This document shows positions 4,735 to 5,031 of a stretch of 5,031 nucleotides of DNA, in pieces (within the stretch, counting starts at the first letter, position 1; each line of letters starts with the position of its first letter). The DNA comes from Lachnospiraceae bacterium (GTDB taxonomy: Bacteria > Bacillota_A > Clostridia > Lachnospirales > Lachnospiraceae), in assembly GCA_017652545.1 (NCBI GenBank), contig JAGCAV010000446.1, forward strand, positions 1 to 5,031, in the 5' to 3' direction. Below the pieces are notes generated by a model. It did not search any database and was not told the DNA's origin. It saw only the letters and a list, made by a program, of their open reading frames with translations. A program made the position numbers and the translations under genes.

Positions 4735-5031
4735 TTACGCGATATGGTCGCGGTAGAACGCAAGTGCCGTGTTGACAGCATTGACGACTGCACCGGAAGT
4801 GGTGGATGCACCGGAGATCGTGTTGATGTCGCCGGCCTCAGTGCCGTCACCGCTCTTGTTGAGCGTGAACGCGTCGGTGGATACATCCTTGAACTGGTCC
4901 TTGAAGCCGTCTTCATCCACGCGCATGCCCATGCCGGCTGTCTCATTCAGCTCCGTGAAAGCAATGCCCTTGACGGTGCCTTCCGGATCAATACCGACTG
5001 ACATGGAAATATTGCCGTCGAAGCCGTCTGC
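4735..5031 (-). CDS. rnfG: Rnf complex subunit G, C-terminal part (5' end outside window)
   Basis: RnfG is a membrane-anchored, outward-facing subunit that carries covalently bound FMN and passes electrons within the Rnf complex. The last 98 residues are visible; the frame stays open to the window edge, so the ATG at 5004 is internal and the anchor helix lies outside. Seen are the FMN-binding-domain segments GIDPEGTVKGIAF and LNETAGMGMR, and then the flavinylation motif DINTISGASTTSGAVVNAVN. The acceptor position directly after S-G-A is Ser (codon 4806-4804), where Thr is usual. The TAA at 4737-4735 is 14 bases before the rnfE start. Order and spacing fit an rnfCDGEAB operon. Attachment of FMN would need an ApbE-type transferase, which is not in the window. 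Confidence 0.95.
   Translation of the reverse strand, partial: ADGFDGNISMSVGIDPEGTVKGIAFTELNETAGMGMRVDEDGFKDQFKDVSTDAFTLNKSGDGTEAGDINTISGASTTSGAVVNAVNTALAFYRDHIA

Noticed and set aside
1..5031. CRISPR array, tRNA, rRNA, insertion sequence or phage genes
   Set aside because: No spaced direct repeats, cloverleaf, transposase or terminal inverted repeats were seen on either strand. The window is filled by ordinary chromosomal genes.

Overview
The window looks like a chromosomal segment of an anaerobic clostridial Firmicute. The evidence is gene content: a pyruvate phosphate dikinase of the Clostridium symbiosum type, an Rnf operon in the clostridial order G-E-A-B with a Cys-rich multi-cluster RnfB, a PucR-type regulator, and strong AGGAGG-like ribosome binding sites. 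The genus cannot be named from the sequence. Coding regions are moderately GC-rich. The one clear non-coding gap (about 2222-2366) is AT-rich.

Layout: (1) At 2-967 on the + strand is the 3' third of ppdK, closed by a strong hairpin terminator. (2) Convergent with it, at 1040-2221 on the - strand, is a full-length PucR/CdaR-like transcriptional regulator. (3) Upstream of the regulator is a short divergent control region with a candidate promoter on each strand and a perfect 13-bp palindrome. (4) At 2367-2528 on the + strand is a small unrecognised gene (53 aa) with a very good ribosome binding site and an amphipathic cationic C-terminal helix. (5) A long, probably bidirectional terminator separates it from the convergent Rnf operon. 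(6) That operon runs on the - strand from the right edge to 2625 as rnfG (3' part), rnfE, rnfA, rnfB. Its genes are tightly spaced and each visible start has its own ribosome binding site. rnfC and rnfD would be expected beyond the right edge.

How the genes relate: Rnf is a membrane complex that passes electrons from reduced ferredoxin to NAD+ while pumping Na+ or H+. PPDK interconverts PEP and pyruvate at the cost or gain of ATP/AMP/PPi. Both are central to energy conservation in fermenting anaerobes, but nothing here shows that they are co-regulated.

The most notable observation is an in-frame TGA inside rnfE. It sits exactly where the family has the second cluster-ligating cysteine, and the frame and homology continue unbroken after it. 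It could be a selenocysteine codon in an Rnf subunit, which would be new to my knowledge, a true nonsense mutation, or a base error. A second oddity, Leu in place of the essential PEP-binding Arg of PPDK, can also be explained by a single G-to-T change on the + strand. That raises the weight of the error or mutation explanation.
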